Shown: positions 32,899 through 45,328 of the stretch, piece by piece
Layout of the letters: each line of letters begins with the position of its first letter
Position numbering within the stretch: the first letter of the stretch is position 1
The notes under the pieces: model-generated
What the model was told of the DNA's origin: nothing
Database searches by the model: none
The model's input: the letters and a program-made list of their open reading frames with translations, nothing else
Position numbers and translations under genes: made by a program
NCBI GenBank assembly: GCA_963675135.1
Contig: OY776125.1
Location: 40,516,513 to 40,580,512 of the forward strand
DNA: 64,000 bases
Source of the DNA: Galeopsis tetrahit
Lineage: Eukaryota > Streptophyta > Magnoliopsida > Lamiales > Lamiaceae
Reading direction: 5' to 3'

Positions 32899-34543
32899 TT
32901 ATCTAATTAAATTATCGACGTAAAAGTACAATCCGAATTGCCCACCAAGAATGTCGTCATCTTGGGTTGCGGCCGGGTTTATAGTGGTTGGGGCTGGGGC
33001 TGGGGCTGGAGGAGCATGAACATTGAAAGGCGGGGGATCGCTCATGGTATCTTGATAGAATTGCTCAGTCTGTTTAGCCGACCACCCCAACGACCGACCC
33101 ATATTACTTAGCTAGCGGATGTAGTGGCTGAACGCTACCATCATGTTTGGGTCCGAAGTTGTAGTGGAGGATACGAAGGCCTGTAATGCAGTTTGGGACA
33201 GACTAGATGACCTGTCAACGTTGCTCAACCGACCAAGGCCAAGGACCCGTCCTCGGCTGGTCGGGGCAGTCTCCAGGTAAATCGGGTTAACTCCAACGAC
33301 CGGAGGGGGAGCGCTGGTTCCAGCTTCAGTAGTAGTCGCGGCATGAGTCCGCGTCTCGACCTCTTCAATCCTCCGATGGACATTCAACTACATAATTAAA
33401 AAAAAAAAAATTAATAAACTATATATAGTTTAATGTATTTAATTAAATAATACATAAACTTAAACTTACGTGGAGGTTAGTCATGCGCCCGTGTGTGGAC
33501 CTCTGCGTAGACGGATCAAACAGATGAGCAATGTTCAACCAGTCCAAGTGGGTGGGTGCACGCCCCGTCTTCCGCTCCTATTACGTACCAATTAAACATA
33601 TAAAAAATAAATTTATATTATATATATATTAAATAAATTAAAATTATTTTGAAATAAATTTAATTAACACTTACGAGAGAAATTGATTGCTCAAAGACGG
33701 ACTGGGATCCCTAGATGCCTTGACATCTTGCCTCCAACGTCGGTTGTGCGATTGACCCGAGCAGTATCACACTTCTCGATGTACTTCGGGTCACTCCAAG
33801 CCGTCGTCAATGAGTCCCACAACTTCAAGCCATTCTTGTCCTCACCCAAGGCCAGAGTCTTGCCCTTAGTGCGCTAAGCCAATCTCCAGTTGTACATTAG
33901 CCCCTTATGCTGATTAGCACATGAAGCGTACCAAAACTTCCAAATAATGTCATCCGAGTAGATCGTTGGATCCTAATAGGCTTTTTTCTATACATATTCA
34001 CCATATTTATTAAATAATATATATAATAAATTATTTATTATTTAATAAACATTAATTGATTGTACTTATATACCTAGAACTCCTCCAAGTATTTCACCTT
34101 TTTTGTTTGTGTCACCAACTTCCAGGAGTTCGCACTCGGAGCGATCAATAAGGCAATAAAGGAAGCCGTGCAGATCCTAGACACCTCATTACTAGGCAAC
34201 AATCTGCGACATTATTAACAAACAAACACATTATAAATAAAAAATAAATCGTAATGTTAAACATTAAAATTGTTTAATTAATTACATACACTCCACTTTG
34301 GATCCATATCAACTCCCTGTTCTCCTAAGATACAACAGGATGCTGACGAGAGCTTCTAGCAGCTGCCGACCACTGAGACGACGACGACGACGACTGGGGA
34401 ATGGACGACGACAGATGTGGAATTGGCGGCGACGCCGGAGGAGCCATCAAAGGTCGAGGTCTAAGTGAACCCCTTCTCCTCGACAGGCTACGTGACCCCG
34501 AGGCTCTACGTGAACTTGAAGCAACATTAGGATCTTGACCCAT
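32899..34543 (-). pseudogene. Transposase_24-type CACTA protein gene, copy B
   Basis: The same five exon-like blocks as copy A, with the same four TAG stops (33112-33114, 33874-33876, near 34075, 34325-34327). The decay therefore predates the duplication. It differs by a 6-bp (Pro-Ala) repeat gain in the APAPAPAP stretch and by single substitutions. Confidence 0.7.
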
Positions 34544-34563
34544 CTGTTTTAATCAATAGAAAT

Positions 34564-35215
34564 TCTTAATTAAGTTAACAATAACCTAATTTTAGCAATA
34601 ATTTACTAATTTAATAAATAATTTTCTAATGAAATCAATAATTTACTAATTTAATTATCAATGACCTAATTTAATCAACATATTCATATTTTAATTAATA
34701 TTTTTTTTAATTTAATCAGTAATTTCTAATTTAATCAACAATTTAGTAATTTAATCAATAATTTCTTAATGAAATCAATAATTTTCTAATTTAATTAACA
34801 ATAAACTAATTTAATCAACATATTCCTAATTTAATAAATAATTTTTTAATTTAATCACTAATTTCCTAATTTAATCAATAATTTCCTAATTTAATCAATA
34901 ATTTCCTAATTTAATTAAAAATGACCTAATTTAATCAACACATCCCTAATTTAATAAATAATTTTCTAATTTAATCAATAATTTCCTAATTTAATTAACA
35001 ATTATCTAATTTAATTAATAATTAACTAATTTAATTAACAATTACCTAATTTAATCAATATTTACTAATTTAATCAACAATAACCGAATTTAATCAACAA
35101 TAACCTAGTTTAATCAATAGTTTTCTAATTTAATAAAAAAATTCATAATTTAATTAAAAAATTCCTAATTTAATTAACAATAACCTAATTTAATCGACAA
35201 TAAACTAATATAATC
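34564..35215. repeat. AT-rich minisatellite, copy B
   Basis: Duplicate of 21510-22160 with the same unit order and almost no change. The duplication is therefore young compared with the expected rate of change in such arrays. Confidence 0.9.
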
Positions 35216-35742
35216 AAAATCCAAACAATAACTCAATATTTATAACACTAACTAACTAAATCATTTAACACTAACTCTTACCAATCATTAATTAAATAAA
35301 CTATGCCAAAAACTTATATACAATATTTCACCATAGTCTTATGGTGCAATATGAATTATTCTTATGTTTTTATCCGGTATCCATCTTCTTCTCTCCCCTG
35401 TTTTCTGCACCGCCGCCCGGTCACTCCTCTTCTTTCTCTGCGCTGCCTTCTTTTCTGCGTCGATCTCCTTCTTCGCGATACCTTATCTTCTAGGGCAGGA
35501 CAAATTTCTCCTTCTTTGCGATGCCTTATCTTTTGCGCGCTGTGAGAAATCTGCAGATTCAATAAAAAAAAAAAAAACCAGAAACTGTTCAGATTTCTGA
35601 TCTGCTAATCACGAAACAAGTGGATAAATTATTATTTTTATTTTTTGAATGAATTAATGAGAAAAAAATCAACAATAAATCTATTTCAATTAATTGTTGT
35701 TTTTGTAATTGTAGCGATCGATAAACTATTCAACATATATAG

Positions 35743-36310
35743 TTGTGTTTTTCGTGTTTTCAATTATTGTTCTTCGTCTTTTTTATTGTGGGTATCTCAT
35801 TCACTCTCAATAATGATGTTTTAGTTATACAGTAACACATCTTTCTTAATACAGTAATACACTTGTGTTTATATAGTAACACATTTTTTTGTGCTACTTT
35901 AAGGTCAAATATGTGTTACTCAAAAGCCAATTGTGTGTTACTTGTCCTTACAGTAACACCTATTTGTCCGTACAGTAACATATAATTGTATTTATAGTAA
36001 CACGAATTAAGAGCAATTTTTTCTATTTTATCTTTCCTTAAATTAATTTGTATTAATATTTCCTGTGAAAAGTCAATTTATGTGTTATTTGTACTTACAG
36101 TAACACATATTTGGTCTTGTAGTAACATATAATTACCTTTATAGTAACACAGACCTGAAACCCGTTATCCTGTTGCGCGCGACTTTTTCGCGATATTTAA
36201 GGAAATATTCGTTTGACCGGTCAAACCCGCTACAGATCCACGAATTTTGACCCTTTCTTAAATATACTAATATTTCACGTGAAATATTGCACATAAGTGC
36301 GGCCCATAAA
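35743..36310. mobile_element. Foldback repeat with AGTAACAC motifs, copy B
   Basis: Duplicate of the element at 23290-23810, with a few substitutions such as GTGCTACT for GTGTTACT. Confidence 0.5.
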
Positions 36311-36800
36311 CTATATAACACTAATTAACAATTAACATTAACTTCTAAATAAACTACTAACACTAACTAACAATTAACGTTAACACTAACAATTATATAT
36401 AACTAACAATAAAATACAACATTATAACACAAACAATTAATTATAATTAACAAATAACATCATAATGCACGTACCATATCAACTAACTATATACATCAAC
36501 TATATGCAATTTTATAGTATTAATATATAACTAACATGCAATTTATATTACAATAGCTTAAAATTAATTAATATAATTAATAAATTAAGAATACGTAATG
36601 TATAGACTTTTGAACGGAGGAGATGGTCGGAAGAAATGCTCAGAATGCCCGTAAACCAACTCGTCAGGATCTCTTCGCGTTCGAATTCATGAGACGAAAG
36701 AGGAAGTTTTTTTTTATTTCTTTCGAAAGAATGCAATCTGCATTCAGATTATATAAAAAATATTTGGATCACCAACGAAAATTTCCGTATATAATACATA

Positions 36801-37096
36801 CTCCCTCCGTCCCGGGATAACTTGCATAGTTTGATCGGCACGTTGTTTTAAGAAAGTGAATTTAGTGGTTGATGATGTAAGATAAATGAGGGGTATTTTA
36901 GGTAATTTGATGATGTGTAAAGTGGATTTGATGATGTGTAAAGTGAAATGTATAGAAAAAAGGAGTGACAAATTTGAAAATAAAATGATGTTGTGAGGTT
37001 ATTATTTTTGTGGGGTATTTCCATATTAAGAGTGTGCAAGTAATTTTGGGACGTCTCAATAAGGAAAGTGTGAAAGTAATCACGGGACGGAGGGAG
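36801..37096. mobile_element. Stowaway-like MITE, copy B
   Basis: Identical in structure to 24301-24596, with TA flanks. Confidence 0.92.
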
Positions 37097-37371
37097 TATA
37101 TATTTATTGCACGCGTCTAATTAGTGCCTTACGAGGCGGTGCAATTAAATCAGGTCGAATACTAATAGAAAATTTCCGTCGGTAATCAAATTTTATACTA
37201 CCGACGAAAATTTCCATAAAAAATCGAGCCGAAAAGGGTAATTACCGACGAAAACTGAAATCCGTCGGAAATTCCATTGACTTTTCAAATTTTGAGGTTC
37301 CATCGGTAATTGAGAAAGAATAGGTTCTATCGGTAAACTTCCGTCGCTAATTCGCGTGTGTTTTTGTAGTG

Positions 37372-37508
37372 GAATAAAGTAAAGAAAAAGTTAGATTGAG
37401 TGTGAAAAAATAATGACATATGGGTATATTTTAAGGACGTGGTTATGAATTTGTTTTTTGTTTTTTTTTTATGGAGTTTGCAAATTGGTATAAATATTCA
37501 AATATAAC
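37372..37508. mobile_element. Left piece of split MITE, copy B
   Basis: Duplicate of 24872-25009; the right piece is at 39927-39965. The poly-T run differs by an interrupting G and one base in length. Confidence 0.8.
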
Positions 37509-39926
37509 TGTTGGGATATTCATCTAGCCCCTAATCAGATTGTAATTTCTAAGTTTAGTTTTGATGGCCAAAACCAGATCAGCAGAGTAAGGTGTAGAAT
37601 AATAATTTGTAATCTAGAAGTAGGTTACCTAAGCTGTTCTTATAAAGCTTAGAAGTATTGAAGTGTCTAAGTCTAAGTCTGAGGGATCAGCTGTATGCAT
37701 ATCAGCTGATACCACATCTGATTAAACGCGCGCTCACTCAAGACTTGAAGAGTAGAAGACTGAAGACTAGAAGACATTGAAGCTCATTAGTAAAATCGGA
37801 TCGAAAGGTTGTTATATGCCCCATCTACTGAAAGAAAATATAACAACAAATCAGAAGACCATTCAGCAGATATGAGATCACCTGGTCTTGTCAAGAAGAA
37901 GCCTTAAGAGCATTAAAGCCAAGTTCATCTGAAATTCAGATGACAGTTAGCATTTAAGATGATAACCACTTGAAGAAGTGTTAGTTCATTTATGGTGCTA
38001 CACATTGAATGAAGAGGCAAAGATAACAGAAGACAAAGAGAATGTCAGACCAGTTCTGAATTAATCTAATAGAAGACAAGACAGATAATCTTACAACTCG
38101 GCTGATATGGACCAATAAGAAGATGACAACACAGCTAAGAAGTTGACTTGGACTAGGATTGCAGATACCTTTATGCAGAGTCGTATATGCATTTAATGCA
38201 CGTTTCCATTTAAGAAAATGTCGTACCAGAAATCAATGAAGAACATCAACTCATGAAGATCTCTATCCTTAAATAGAAGATTTGATGCAACAACTAGTTT
38301 CTCACCAACAAATAGTTTTTGGAGCTCAAATCGTCTATAAATACAACACTTGTTCTTTGGAACAACTTACGGAAACTCCAAGCAAGAACTCCCAGATTTC
38401 AGCTGACCTCAAGAACATCAAGCCTTCTGAAATATTCGTATCGAGTTCTTTAGAGCCTGCAAAGTTTATCTATCCTTAAAGCTCTAAGTTTCTGATCCTA
38501 AGCCTACAAATAGATTCCTATCTTTAGTGCTTATAAATCCAATGTGTCTTAACACATTGAGTTGGTTATAAACATTTATTTACATTACCCAGTTTAGAAC
38601 CAGTTGTAAAGGGTACTTGTTCCCTCCCCAACAAGTAAATCCGTATACACAGAAAATAGTTGTGTATCTCGATAAAAAAGTCTTCTCTTGGGACTCTAAA
38701 GTTAGCAAGGAATATAATTTCACTATCTGATTAGTGAGAGTGGACGTAGAACAAGTTGTTCAAACCACTATAAATACTTGTGTTCATTTATAGCTTTATT
38801 TATAGGGCTAGTCTTATGTGAAATATTTCATACATGCATTTCATACTAATTTGACCAAGTCAAAACCCTAAACCCATTTAGCCCAAAAGTCAAATTAAGA
38901 TAATTTTAAAAAATTCGCGGGTCACAATCCCAGATTCGGGTTGCCCATAAAATTCGCGGATCGCAAACATGTGGTTTACTACATGACCAAAATATTGTTA
39001 TTACAAGGTCAAAAAATTACAACTACAAGGCCAAAAATTTAATACTACATGTCAAAACATTCTGTAAATTAATCTAAAAAATTAACTGTCCAGAATATTT
39101 TTAGACATGTAGTAATACACTTTTGACCTTGTAGTGATAAAAGTTTGGTCTTGTAGTAACATTGTTTTAGTCATTTTGTAGCCGAATAAGTCAGAATTAT
39201 TTTAGTAATTTTGCTCAAAAAAAATAAATAAGTGTCCAAAATATTTTTGGACTTGTAGTAATACACTTTTGGTCTTGTAGTGACAAATTTATGTCATGTA
39301 GTAACATAGTTTTGATCATGTAGTAAAATAGTAATATTTTAGAGCAAAAATAAATATTATAATTAAGGTTGACCCGCTTTGACCGTGTTGACCCGCGTTG
39401 ACCCACAAATTTTGACCTAATTGGTCAATATTGCATGTATGAAATATTGTCTATAAGTTTTTGCCTTATTTATATTTCTGTATATTATTCATATCGTCTA
39501 TATTGTTCATATTTGTTAAAATCATAAGTTTTATAAAGGAGTCAAAATTCACTAAGTATAAGTTTTACAAATCAGCAGATATTTTATATCAGCTGATATC
39601 ATTCATAGTTTTAAAGTCATTCTTTAAAAGGTTTTCATATCAACCCACAAGTCTAAACATTTAGAGCATACACATTTTCGCACCTTAGCTGTTTAGATAG
39701 CTTTCCAACTGACCAGCTGATTTAAGCAATCAGTAGGTTTGTTATCTTGATCGGCTATATTCACTCGCACTCTGAGATCAGATCATATTATTTGCATCAG
39801 ACGATAGAGTATATCTATCTTCTGATCGTCTCATCTCATCTACATGCAAAAGTTTTAAAAGTTATAGAAAGTCTATTCACCTCCCTCTAGACTTTCTCCT
39901 CATTGATATTCGTTTTGAGACCAACA
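37509..39926 (+). repeat. Solo copia-type LTR, copy B
   Basis: Duplicate of 25010-27427, ends TGTTGGGATAT and GACCAACA. It includes the foldback element at about 38819-39454. Confidence 0.82.
38819..39454. mobile_element. Foldback element inside the LTR, copy B
   Basis: Duplicate of 26320-26955. Confidence 0.65.
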
Positions 39927-40182
39927 ATTATAAGTGTATAAATTTTTGTGGAACGGATGGAGTAATTATTGTCTTTAGTATTCATTTTTTTCATGTTAAA
40001 AGGAAGTTGTTCCATATTATTAATTAATTAGTTTTGATATCTCGTGGGTTAAAAAGAAAAAAGGAAAATCTAATGTTGGCTGTAATTAGAGATTACCTGT
40101 AATAGCAGGTACGAGGAAAAATAAATGTATGGTTAGAAAATTAATTTCAAAGTGAAAAAGGTTAACAGACTAAAATCACAAG

Positions 40183-41107
40183 TTTTTTTTAGAGTAGAAT
40201 TACAGATAGAGAAATATGAATTACATCTGCGCTTTCGCTCACCTATCTATTAGAAATAAATTCTACCAAGGACTTATATCTCCAAACTTAATCTTGAGAG
40301 AGTGGAAAGTCACATAAGCAAACTAGTCATGTCCTCCACGAGGTGCCTCGACTAAGAAAGATAGCAAACCTGCTTCGAGGAACAAGTTATCGCACACTAC
40401 GACTCGCGCTACGACTTTTCAGATCATAGAAGATGACCCAAAGAACAACCGGTGTCAATCAAGTCCAACCATCAGCACAACAAGGACCCACAAAGGGGGG
40501 AATGAGACCCATACCGGGGAAGATAACCCATAAAGGGGAGAAAATAAAACAGGGAAAAAAAACGCAAGAACTGAAACAAGAAAACAATATCTAAAGCAAG
40601 AACTAAAGCACGAAATAAACTAACCCACAAAACAACAAAAGTATAGACGAAAATTAAAACGAGATCAATGGATAACTCACCCGAACGGACACCTTGGCTC
40701 CGTCGGAGAGGATCTACCCATTGATCCCAACTAAAAACCTGAAAAAACCCTACCTACATGCACTGGAAACATTGAAAAACGAGGATCGACGAGACGGCGG
40801 TGATCGGTGGTCCGACGACGGTAGGCGGTGCTGCGAGTGCTACCCTAGAGAATGGAGTAGGAGAAGGAGTGATGGAGACAGCGGCTGCGACGGGCTGAGA
40901 CGTACCGAGATCGACGGTTTACAACCGATCTACATTAGAAGAAGGGGGTGGAGGGTCTTAGTTGGTGGTGGTGGGAGGCTTTTCCGGCGGAATAAGGAAG
41001 GGATGTGAAAGGGGATTTTGGAGAGGAAGTGGTGGGCGACGGTGGTTTTGGGGTTTGTAGAGAGAGGAACTCTCACTTTTAGAGAGAAGGCAAAGCGTTT
41101 AGATTCC
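40183..41107 (-). mobile_element. 925-bp retroposed sequence, copy B
   Basis: Duplicate of 27684-28608, with the 14-bp target duplications at 40169-40182 and 41108-41121. Confidence 0.75.
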
Positions 41108-41121
41108 ACTAAAATCACAAG

Positions 41122-41789
41122 TGATCTTTCTATAGATATGTTTCGTACTAACTTACAATAAATTAAACAATAAATTTTATTTTATTTTATATGATTGCAC
41201 TTCACTTCATATTAGTGTGTTTGCCCTATGCAAAATGCAATCGCACTACATCGGCCTATTAAAAAATTAAATAAATAAATAAATAATTACGAATATATTC
41301 TTTTAATTTAAAATAAAAAAATATTTAATTATAAAATGACATATATATCTAGAATTGTCAAATAGGTCAGACCGGGCTGGGCCTGCTAGCCCGGCCCATG
41401 ACCCGTTGGGGATGTATCTTTCCTTTGAATTGGGCCGGGCCCAGACTGGGTCGGGTTTGAGCGAGTCGGACTGGGTCCAAATTGGGCCGAGTCCGAGTTG
41501 GATCCGGTCTGGGTTGGGCTCGAATTGGGCCGGGCTTTCTCTAGGGCCTTGAAATCTACGACCCAACTAACTCGGGAAAAAACTCTTAGGATATTTTTTA
41601 ATATTTTAAAAAAATAAATAATATAAGGATATTTTAGTAATCTTATATTTTTTTTTCAAAAAAAAATAAATATTTAATCTAATGGCGAAGTGCGATCGCA
41701 CATGATAAAATTAAATGATGTGTCAACATTTAATTGGACATCTATTATAAGATAGGGTGAACCCCCTGTTTCACGCTAGAAAACCTCCC
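41122..41789. repeat. GGGCC-rich dispersed repeat, copy B
   Basis: Duplicate of 28623-29290. Confidence 0.75.
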
Positions 41790-42113
41790 TCAAAAGTTAG
41801 GATGAGTTAAGCAACTAAAAATTTCACGGGTGTACTACTACACGTTAAAAAACTTCTTCGAGACTTTCTCTCTCTCTACAGAGTTATCTTGTATGCCTTC
41901 CAAACCCAACCTTCTCTAGAAGGTTCTTGGTTATTTTCCGGCGTCTGTTCGCCTCCCGGTGGCAGTGGCCTTGGTTTCCTCCCGAAAACTTTTCTCCTTT
42001 ATTGGGTTTCCTCCATATCTTCGATCTTCTCCTCTTTCTTAGTTTTACAAATGTCCTTCAATCATTAGCCTTTTTGTTCTTTTTGTTGTTCAAGACTGCA
42101 TGCAGAATACTTG

Positions 42114-43528
42114 TGATGGTCCCTTTTTACTATTTATATCAGACGAGTCTACTGAAAGATCAGATGACTTGATGTTAGCTGATAGAGTTTCAATGTAGAA
42201 AACAAAATAACTCTTCTATACAGATGACTTGATCAGTTGATTCATTAGGAGTCTAGAACTAACTAATCTGATTAGATCAGTTGATAGAGAAGCGTGTGCG
42301 GAATTTTAGTGTGGCCTTTTTAAGGATTATACTCGTCTATACTGCTCATGGAAATTTAAAACTTTTATTTCATGCATAAACACAATTTATGATATTAGCT
42401 GACTTGGTGTCTGCTGAATATGAACTTTCGAATATAGCAAATGTATTATGCAATGTATCAGCTGATACAAAACATTTTCTTTGTTAAACATATGCTATGT
42501 AAATATGCATGCTAAAGCAGTAAATAACACATAGATTTATAGTGGTTCTGATATCAATATCCTACATCCACTCTCACGTCTTATTACGTGATATTATCCC
42601 ATAGATCATTTAACGCCCCAAAGGGTAGACGTCTTGCTAACTTTATAGTCCCAAGAGAAGCTTTTGATCAAGATACACAACTACTTTCTTTTTATACGGA
42701 TCTTCTTGTTGGGGAGGGAACAAGTACCCTTTACAATGGTTATCTTGATGTACCTAGTGTGGGTAACTCGGCCTATATTTTAAATGGGTGTATAGAAGGA
42801 GGACTCAAGTAGGATGAGAAATTCCCTTACAATCTAGTTTAGGCTCATGCTAGGATTGGAAATTTCTCTCTAAGCTTTGGATATATATATGACAATGCTG
42901 GCTTAGATGAGCTCACTCACTTGGAAGATGATGCGTGTTGATTCTTCTTTGAAGTTCTCTTGAGCTGTTCTTTAAGATGAAAACTTAGGCACATTTGCTC
43001 CACCTTTGCATCTCTCCACCACCATTGTGAGTTATGATAATGAGCCCATATATATAGTGTGGATTTGAAATATTACCGTTGGATGATGGTAATCAAATCC
43101 CACTATTTAGGAAAAGCAATCTTTTTATTTGATACTCTGAATATCAAATTTCTATGTAATATTCAATGTATCTTTGACTTTAAAGATTCTGCAGCTTTTG
43201 TGTCAGATCCGTACAGCTGTTGTCGCATTTCTATTGGTCCACGTCAGTTGTATAGTAGCTGTCTAACAGATCTAAATCAGCTGATATTCCACAACTGATT
43301 TTACTATGTTGTTTTTACTCAGCTGTCTTTCGGGTCTTCTGATTTATCTTATGTTTTGTCTTCTGATTTGGTCGATCTTCTACAAGAGTTCTTCTACTCT
43401 TTTTATATCGACCAGATCCTAATCTATTACAAGATGAATAATGAAGTTATCTATACAATACAACTTATCCTATTACAAATATATTTGATTTATCAATACA
43501 AAACATAAGGATATAGAATATCCCAACA
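42114..43528 (-). repeat. Solo copia-type LTR in the LINE 5' UTR, copy B
   Basis: Duplicate of 29615-31029, with ACTTG at 42109-42113 and 43529-43533. Confidence 0.9.
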
Positions 43529-43806
43529 ACTTGCTATTCTACTGGGCGTGGGAAGAAAAACCCCTTCTTTACACAATTGCAACTCAATTTTGTGGTTTTT
43601 GATTGTAGGGCAATTTTTTTGGGGGTTTTTCACTCTTTCGTGCGTATTAGCTGCAGAGCTTTTTGTTTTTTCTAAGGGACACAAACACACCATCCATTGT
43701 TTTGGATTAGTGGTTTGGTGCCTATATAATGGCATGTGTTATCAAATGGAGATATATTCACAAAACCTTTTGTTTCCCTCTTGTTCCTTCTTATCTCTAT
43801 TCGAAA

Positions 43807-45328
43807 ATGGCAAATTCAATCCAAGACCGTCTTGCAAAATCTACACTCTCTCAGACAAAGAAACAACTAATTTCATTGTTCCCCGAAACGAGTTGGTGGT
43901 TCTGAAATTTGTGTTTGGAATGTGATTTGTGTCAAAGAGAGTGATCAATATCCAAGAGCTTCGAGAAATTTTGGTGAAAATCTGGGACATAGCCACATAT
44001 CTCAAGGTATCTTCAGTGGGGGAGGGGCTGTGTCTTTTTGTCTTTGAAGACGAAACAGAGATGATGGCGGTGATCCACAAACAACCTTGGGATTTGAGGA
44101 AATCCCTTTTTTACTTTTGGAGAGGCTCAATGTCTTAGAGAGACCCTCAAATATCAAATTGAATCTAGTCCCTTTTAGGGTCCAGGTGCATGGTTTGCAA
44201 ATACATGCAATGTATAAAACATTTGGTTTTCAGGTTGGAAATCTTCTTGGTACTGTGATGGAGGTGGACGCTAAGAAAGGTGAAGAGGCTTGGGGAGAGT
44301 GTCTAAGGGTTAGGGTGCTTATTGATATTACTGCCCCTCTTTGCCGATGTCCTTGTATGACTGTTTATGAAGATTGACTAGCCATGGCGTTTAGGTACGA
44401 GCGTTTATCTGACTTTTGTTATTTGTGTGAGGAACTCTCGCATGTGGAAAATGATTGTCGTTTGGCTTTTGGAAAGACTGAGGAATGGCGTGTTAGTCAC
44501 CGTTTCTTCCCTGCATGGTTGAGGGCGGATCGTCGCAAGAGCCCACCGGAAGAGGACATGCAATGGCTGTTTCGGCTTATAGAAGAAGAGATGGAGAAAA
44601 CCTTAAAAAATCAGGAGCTAAGGCTAGAAGAGGAGATGAGAAGAGAAAAAGGGAAAGCAGTGGTGGTTGATAATGAAGAAGAAGCGGTTCATCTGGTTAG
44701 AGGATCTCCGACTCATAGGGTCGTTTATAACAACTTTACAGATCTAATGGCTAGCACTCAACCGACTACTAAATCCAAGAAGGAAGAGTTGGGGAGAACA
44801 CGACAAGGATAGATCCAAGAACTTGTATGGTGTTGGAACCCCTTTCTTTTAACGTGCCTTTTGGTTTTAAACACAGATTTTTTAAGGAGTCGTTGTACGG
44901 AGTTGAAAATGGTCGGGACTATAGGGTAATTCATCAAGTTGGGAGAGATTTTCGGGCTTACGAATTTAATGCGCATGTGGAAATAATACATGAAGGGAAG
45001 GAGCCATATGTCCCGGTTCATGAGGTCCTCAGGCAGAATAATCACCGAAATGAGGTACCGACTTTGGGGGGGGGGGGTAAAGGTGTGGATAACTTAGATG
45101 ATACAGCTTCTGTTTAAAGCAAATATCAATACTTTCCCTTGTAAAAAAAGGCAAATGGTGGACTATTGGTCCATTGCTTCAGAAGATTGGGGACCGGGAA
45201 GATTCAGAGAGGTGGGTACTGGAGGCTTCTTCAAAAGGGCTAAGAGCATGCTAGAGGAATTTGGTGGTGATATTGCAATTCCAGGAGTGGCGGAGGCTGA
45301 GGTCAATCAGCCCCGCCATGGGGAATGA
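43807..45328 (+). pseudogene. LINE ORF1 (gag-like RNA-binding protein), frameshifted
   Basis: ATG at 43807 (MANSIQDRLAKSTLSQ). A DUF4283-like domain is split over frames 43929-44138 and 44087-44377 (WDIATYLKVSSVGEG, PFRVQVHGLQIHAMYK, WGECLRVRVLIDI). The zf-CCHC_4-like knuckle CYLCEELSHVENDC follows at about 44419. After a Glu-rich helix, the C-terminus (VAEAEVNQPRHGE) ends in TGA 45326-45328, overlapping the ORF2 ATG as ATGA. The protein would coat LINE RNA. Several shifts, an internal TGA-type break near 44375 and the G-run near 45066 disable it. Confidence 0.85.

Larger units (their letters stand above)
32477..37371 (-). mobile_element. CACTA element with Transposase_24-type gene, copy B
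   Basis: Duplicate of 19425-24871 with the same right terminus (CACTACAAAAACACACGCG on the minus strand, ending 37371). It lacks the 570-bp insert. Only a 59-base piece of the flanking LTR (32418-32476) came with it. Confidence 0.75.
32418..45234. repeat. Tandem segmental duplication, copy B (about 12.8 kb)
   Basis: Repeats the order of copy A. It keeps the full LINE ORF1 stretch deleted in A (44709-45030) and lacks the 570-bp CACTA fragment. The sequence right of 45234 is the LINE's natural continuation. Copy B's right end is therefore ancestral, while copy A's left end at 19366 lies inside a natural LTR context. Confidence 0.95.
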
